Source: Lyophyllum atratum (taxonomy: Eukaryota > Basidiomycota > Agaricomycetes > Agaricales > Lyophyllaceae). From it: 64,000 nucleotides of DNA. A program made the translations under genes and the position numbers. This document shows, in pieces, positions 60,362-64,000 of this stretch. Under the pieces are notes generated by a model, which searched no databases, had not been told where the DNA came from, and saw nothing but the letters and a program-made list of their open reading frames with translations. The stretch is taken from the NCBI GenBank assembly GCA_014905825.1, contig JACGCN010000003.1:62001-126000 (forward strand). Direction: 5' to 3'. Position 1 is the stretch's first letter; each line of letters begins with the position of its first letter.

Positions 60362-63300
60362 TTAATCAACGTACCTGTCCAACTCCTCTTCGTCATCATC
60401 CTGCTCGTCAGGCCGATGCGCGGGGAAAGGAGAAGTGTCGAACTTTTCCCGGTCCCTTAAGACGTGGTCGACAAGAGTTCCGCTGTCCGCCGAAAGGCGA
60501 TCACCATATCCTACCGAGATGAACTTCTTTCGTGCGAAGAGCTCCATTTCTCTGTACATGGCTGATTTCTTCTTGGCGTACGCGACATGGCCCGGACTGC
60601 TCGCTGAGATTGTCGAGGCTAACTTTGACCAAACGTCGCTCATCATCTTGAATGTGCGAATGCACCGCATAAATTCGGCCTGCTTTACCTCCCACTCTTC
60701 TTGCCAGCGTTGCATCTCGGCCTCGGCGCGGAACCATTGAACACGATCTCCTGATGTACCAATATGAGAATTAGCATGGCAACGCGATGGACTTCGCACC
60801 TTCTTCAGCCCATTTCTGCAACTCAGTCTCTGACATCTTTCCCATGCTCTGCAGCCGCCATATCCACCCGTCTTGCAATAGAGACGCTGTCGAAGGACCA
60901 AGATGAGTGAGCAGTGATGAGACGTGAGGTCAATGAGGGAGGGCTGACCTTGCGTGGTTGTGTTTGTTGATTTGCTCGCGATGGTATCTTGGGGCGGCTG
61001 ACGCTGTGTCCCTTTCTTGTTCCCGGCAGTCTTCTTCGATGCTTCTGAAGAAGGAAGTGGTGATTAGCGCATGTAACAGACCGAGAATGATACAAACTTC
61101 TCTTTGCTTTCGACCCTTGTGTACCGGTTGACGGGCCTGATTCCGGCTGACTGATGATGGATGACCCTACCTCGAAAGACGCACGGCGAGCACCACCAGT
61201 GACGCCAGTCATCGTCCATATCGGCCCATCACTTCGTCGCGAATCACCAACTTGTCGTTTCGCAAGGGTCGATTGGCGAAAGGTGTCTTTGAGTTCTAGT
61301 GGCGGGAACATGAGATCTTTTTCATCGAGTCCGAGTAAGATCATCGCAACACGTGTTTTGTTGTAGTGGCTGATGGCGGCGTCCAGACGTGCTTTCGTGG
61401 CCAAAATCTGGTTATTGGAGCGGGTGTTCCTCATTTGACCATAGTCCTGTGTCTTCTTCTCGTGCCCGATGGTCCCCAGTGTCTTGACGATGTTCCGGAC
61501 TGAACGCAAGGCATCGAAAGCGGCCCCCTCTCGCAATTGATACTCGCTTTGAGCTAGCTCCGTGAGATTGAAGGTGACTCGTTCTTCAGCAGTGAAGTCT
61601 GAGGGAAGGAACAGAATCTCGCACTCTGGTGTATCTGCGAAGGCTTTCGAGACCGACTGCGCCAGGACTCGATCCCCGATTGGAGCCATTACGGACTTCT
61701 GAAGTGATCGCCATTTGCTGATGCGAGAGGATAGCTTCTCCCGGCCTGTGCTGATATCGGTACGAGTGCTCTCTAATGTGTGTTCCTTGTTCTGTTTTAC
61801 GAGCGCTCTGAGTTCTAATCTGAAATGATTTGCTCAATTTCGTTGTGAATGATTAAAGACACTACTCACTGAATGCGAGCCAAGTTCAGACCTTCATTGA
61901 GAAACACGGTGATCTTACCCAGACCAGCAGCGTTCAAATCCGCAGCTTCCTTTCTGTTGGCTTCGGTACTGAGCATAAACTGGTATATTGCTGACTGCGA
62001 AGGGACTAAACATAGTCAGACAAAATGTGACGACGATGAGAAGTGAACCATACCTTTATGCTGATTGTGCCGGTAAACACATTGTACTTCCTTATCAGCA
62101 CCCTTGATACGACTTTTTCGATCGAGCTTGTCCCAAACCGGTACTTGCGCGGCATAAAGTAGCGAAAGTCCTTGGAAATGAGCACGTTTGTGCAAGAAAA
62201 GTCGTTTTGCATATGAAACGTCCTCCTCCAGAGACGTCGCTGCATCCAAACAATCAGAATTGAATCAACAACGTAACCAATAAGCAGCGTACCCATATTT
62301 GCCACCTTCTTCCAGTTCCAGTCACTATGGTGATCGATGAGCGTGTCTTGCCGATGACCATTGTTCATCTGTCGCGTCTGTCCGCCCAGCTGATTGCACT
62401 CAGGCCAGTAATGTTCTGCTGTCTCGCCGTGAAAATGACCAGCATGCGCGGTGTAGGCAGAAGAGTAGCAGTACATGCAGTTGTCCTTGTGGTTATGAAC
62501 GTGCACCAGCGGGATGAGATAGCACATCCTCTCGACGATGGGAACGAGGTCGGGATGACTGCGTTGAAAACGGGGGATGATGTTGACATCGTAACCACAC
62601 GAGATATCGTAACAGAAAAAGCGTTGGATGACGTTAATCAGATGACCGTCAATGTTTTCCAAGTCCTTGATTTGACGGAGAGCATGTGCGAGCGCATAGT
62701 CTGTATTTCCAAATCTAGTAAACCGATCAGATGTGGTGACCCTTGACGGAGGGGAAAGCGACTGACTTTTCGCCATACTGCATATCTACACTGGCTTCGA
62801 CGAATACATGTGGGCATTGGATGTTGACAATACCCGTGACATCCATATTCTTGAATTTTTTGCGGTCCTGCTTGTTCATCGCGTTCAGGTAATTGCAATC
62901 AGATTTCTAGGAAGGTGATTAATCATTAAAGTGATGCTAAATGATGACGGCCACTATACCTCTGACGTGACAGGTAACTTTCTCATATGCTCGCGATACT
63001 CGACGTCGTCAGGAAAGTATGCTCGACCAGCGTAAAGTGATACATCGTCAGGATCGCTCGTTTTTGGTTTTGCAAAATGGTTCGCATGATGGTTACCGTC
63101 GGCAGTCAGTTTCTTGATGTTGATGTGCCTGAGACATGGAGGCTATCATCAGTATTGTTGTAGAGACTGTCAGCATCTAAACTTACACAAGCTCCGACGG
63201 CGTCTCTTTCCAGCCTGGCTCCAAGTTCACATGGGGCTCAGGGCAAGCAGGACAGAATACAATGAGATTTCCAGGTTGCCGGTGGATGAGTATCTCATCG

Positions 63301-64000
63301 ATCATGTGCGCTTGACCCAGGCGCTTGGTCGCTGTCAAGATGCGCCAAACTCGCATCACAAGTCGAAATTGGGGATACGGGTCCTGAAGCCGAAAGGATC
63401 GATGGTATGGTCGATGAGGCATAGTAAAGAGACTTACTGATACTTGATGAGCAAAAGCATTATCTGTGAGACGTCGCAAAGCTCCAATGAAGTCATACGC
63501 AGACTCCTTCGACTCTAAATGATGTAAGTGAAACTGTTTGAGGACGTTGAAGGTGAAGGCAGTTGTTGGTCGCCGCAATGTCGCCGGAAAGAGACGCATA
63601 CTCATGAGCTGCTCCCAGCGCCCCGGTGCTCCAAAGCAAAGACAGAAACGAACTTTCGTATTGTGAATTCCGTTGGTGTCGATAATATGGAACAGAATAT
63701 CAGTGTCGGTGGCTGGATTGGGGCAGGGATCTCCATGGTGGCCAAAATGAATGGCGTAGCCATTCTCGCGCAAGGTCGAGATGTCTCTGCGAATGAAAAA
63801 CCCTTTCTCCGAGTCCCAGACATATGCCCAGTGAGTGGGTTGAGTCCGATGAGCATCAATGAAACAGTCGGTACATGATGCGTGATACAAAAGGCAGTCA
63901 CGGCACTGTGTCGTACGAGGACCTCGGTGACAGGGACATGTGGATCCAATGGATATGTCCGCTTCCTGGGCTAGTAACAGCTGTAGGAGACGTGGCATTT
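60362..64000 (-). mobile_element. KDZ-type DNA transposon: transposase gene, 5' end outside the window
   Basis: About ten exons on the minus strand keep frame for roughly 1,000 residues and run off the right edge. In order: a CxC-type cysteine cluster (CPCHRGPRTTQCRDC...CTDC, about 63930-63850); a WEQLMSMRLFPATLRRP region; FRLVMRVWRILTATKR; an NYLNAMNKQDRKKFKNMDVTG segment; the core with RFFCYDISCGYDVN, LVHVHNHKDNCMYCYSS, GHFHGETAEHYWPECNQLGG and QTRQMNNGHRQDTLIDH (about 62560-62330); helical regions; and an acidic C-terminus ending EEELDRYVD. This is the layout of Kyakuja-Dileera-Zisupton transposases of basidiomycetes, which catalyse cut-and-paste transposition in the nucleus. No stop or broken junction was seen, so the element may be recent or active. 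The true start is not visible. Confidence 0.85.

Overview
The window looks like nuclear DNA of a filamentous basidiomycete, probably an Agaricomycete. The genes are split by many short introns (about 41-90 nt, GT...AG). They include families expanded in that class (DUF6534-type seven-helix proteins, a second seven-helix family, a proteinase K-like secreted subtilase, a LysM/chitin-binding secreted protein) and a KDZ-type DNA transposase with its CxC cysteine cluster. Exon structures were assembled by hand: I required phase-consistent junctions and continuity with known family motifs.

Layout. 0-14 kb: a DUF6534 gene cut by the left edge, a small Cys-rich nuclear-type protein, a DUF6534 pseudogene with two in-frame stops, a large single-exon C2H2 protein, a gene split by a frameshift, two small unassigned genes, and a complete seven-exon seven-helix gene whose 3' end is duplicated 2 kb away. 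15-21 kb: a decayed subtilase fragment, an apparently intact 16-exon subtilase, and a complete 11-exon DUF6534 gene. 21-29 kb: a methyltransferase fused to a Cdc25/Acr2-like rhodanese domain (arsenic metabolism), convergent with a GH5 beta-glucanase-like gene, then a small membrane protein, an unassigned ORF and a GNAT acetyltransferase. 29-37 kb: mostly unassigned, with the C-terminal half of an FAD monooxygenase and a direct-repeat pair. 37.5-39.3 kb: a GATA factor with low-complexity flanks. 40-43 kb: two families of tandem repeats about 250 bp long. 43-54 kb: no gene I can defend apart from a possible small secreted peptide. 54-64 kb: an MMS2/UEV ubiquitin-conjugating variant, an intron-containing tRNA-Thr(CGU), a tandemly duplicated block carrying VHS and LysM gene fragments, a secreted LysM gene whose hevein domain is cut short, a GATTAATC-rich block, and a KDZ transposase gene running off the right edge.

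The genes do not form one pathway. The most unusual items are the ArsM-Acr2 fusion, which would put arsenate reduction and arsenite methylation in one polypeptide, and the recurring use of micro-exons (6, 9 and 13 nt) in unrelated genes. The KDZ element beside a truncated chitin-binding gene is also notable. Repeated duplication and decay (subtilase, DUF6534, LysM, the seven-helix 3' end) points to an accessory, fast-evolving region.
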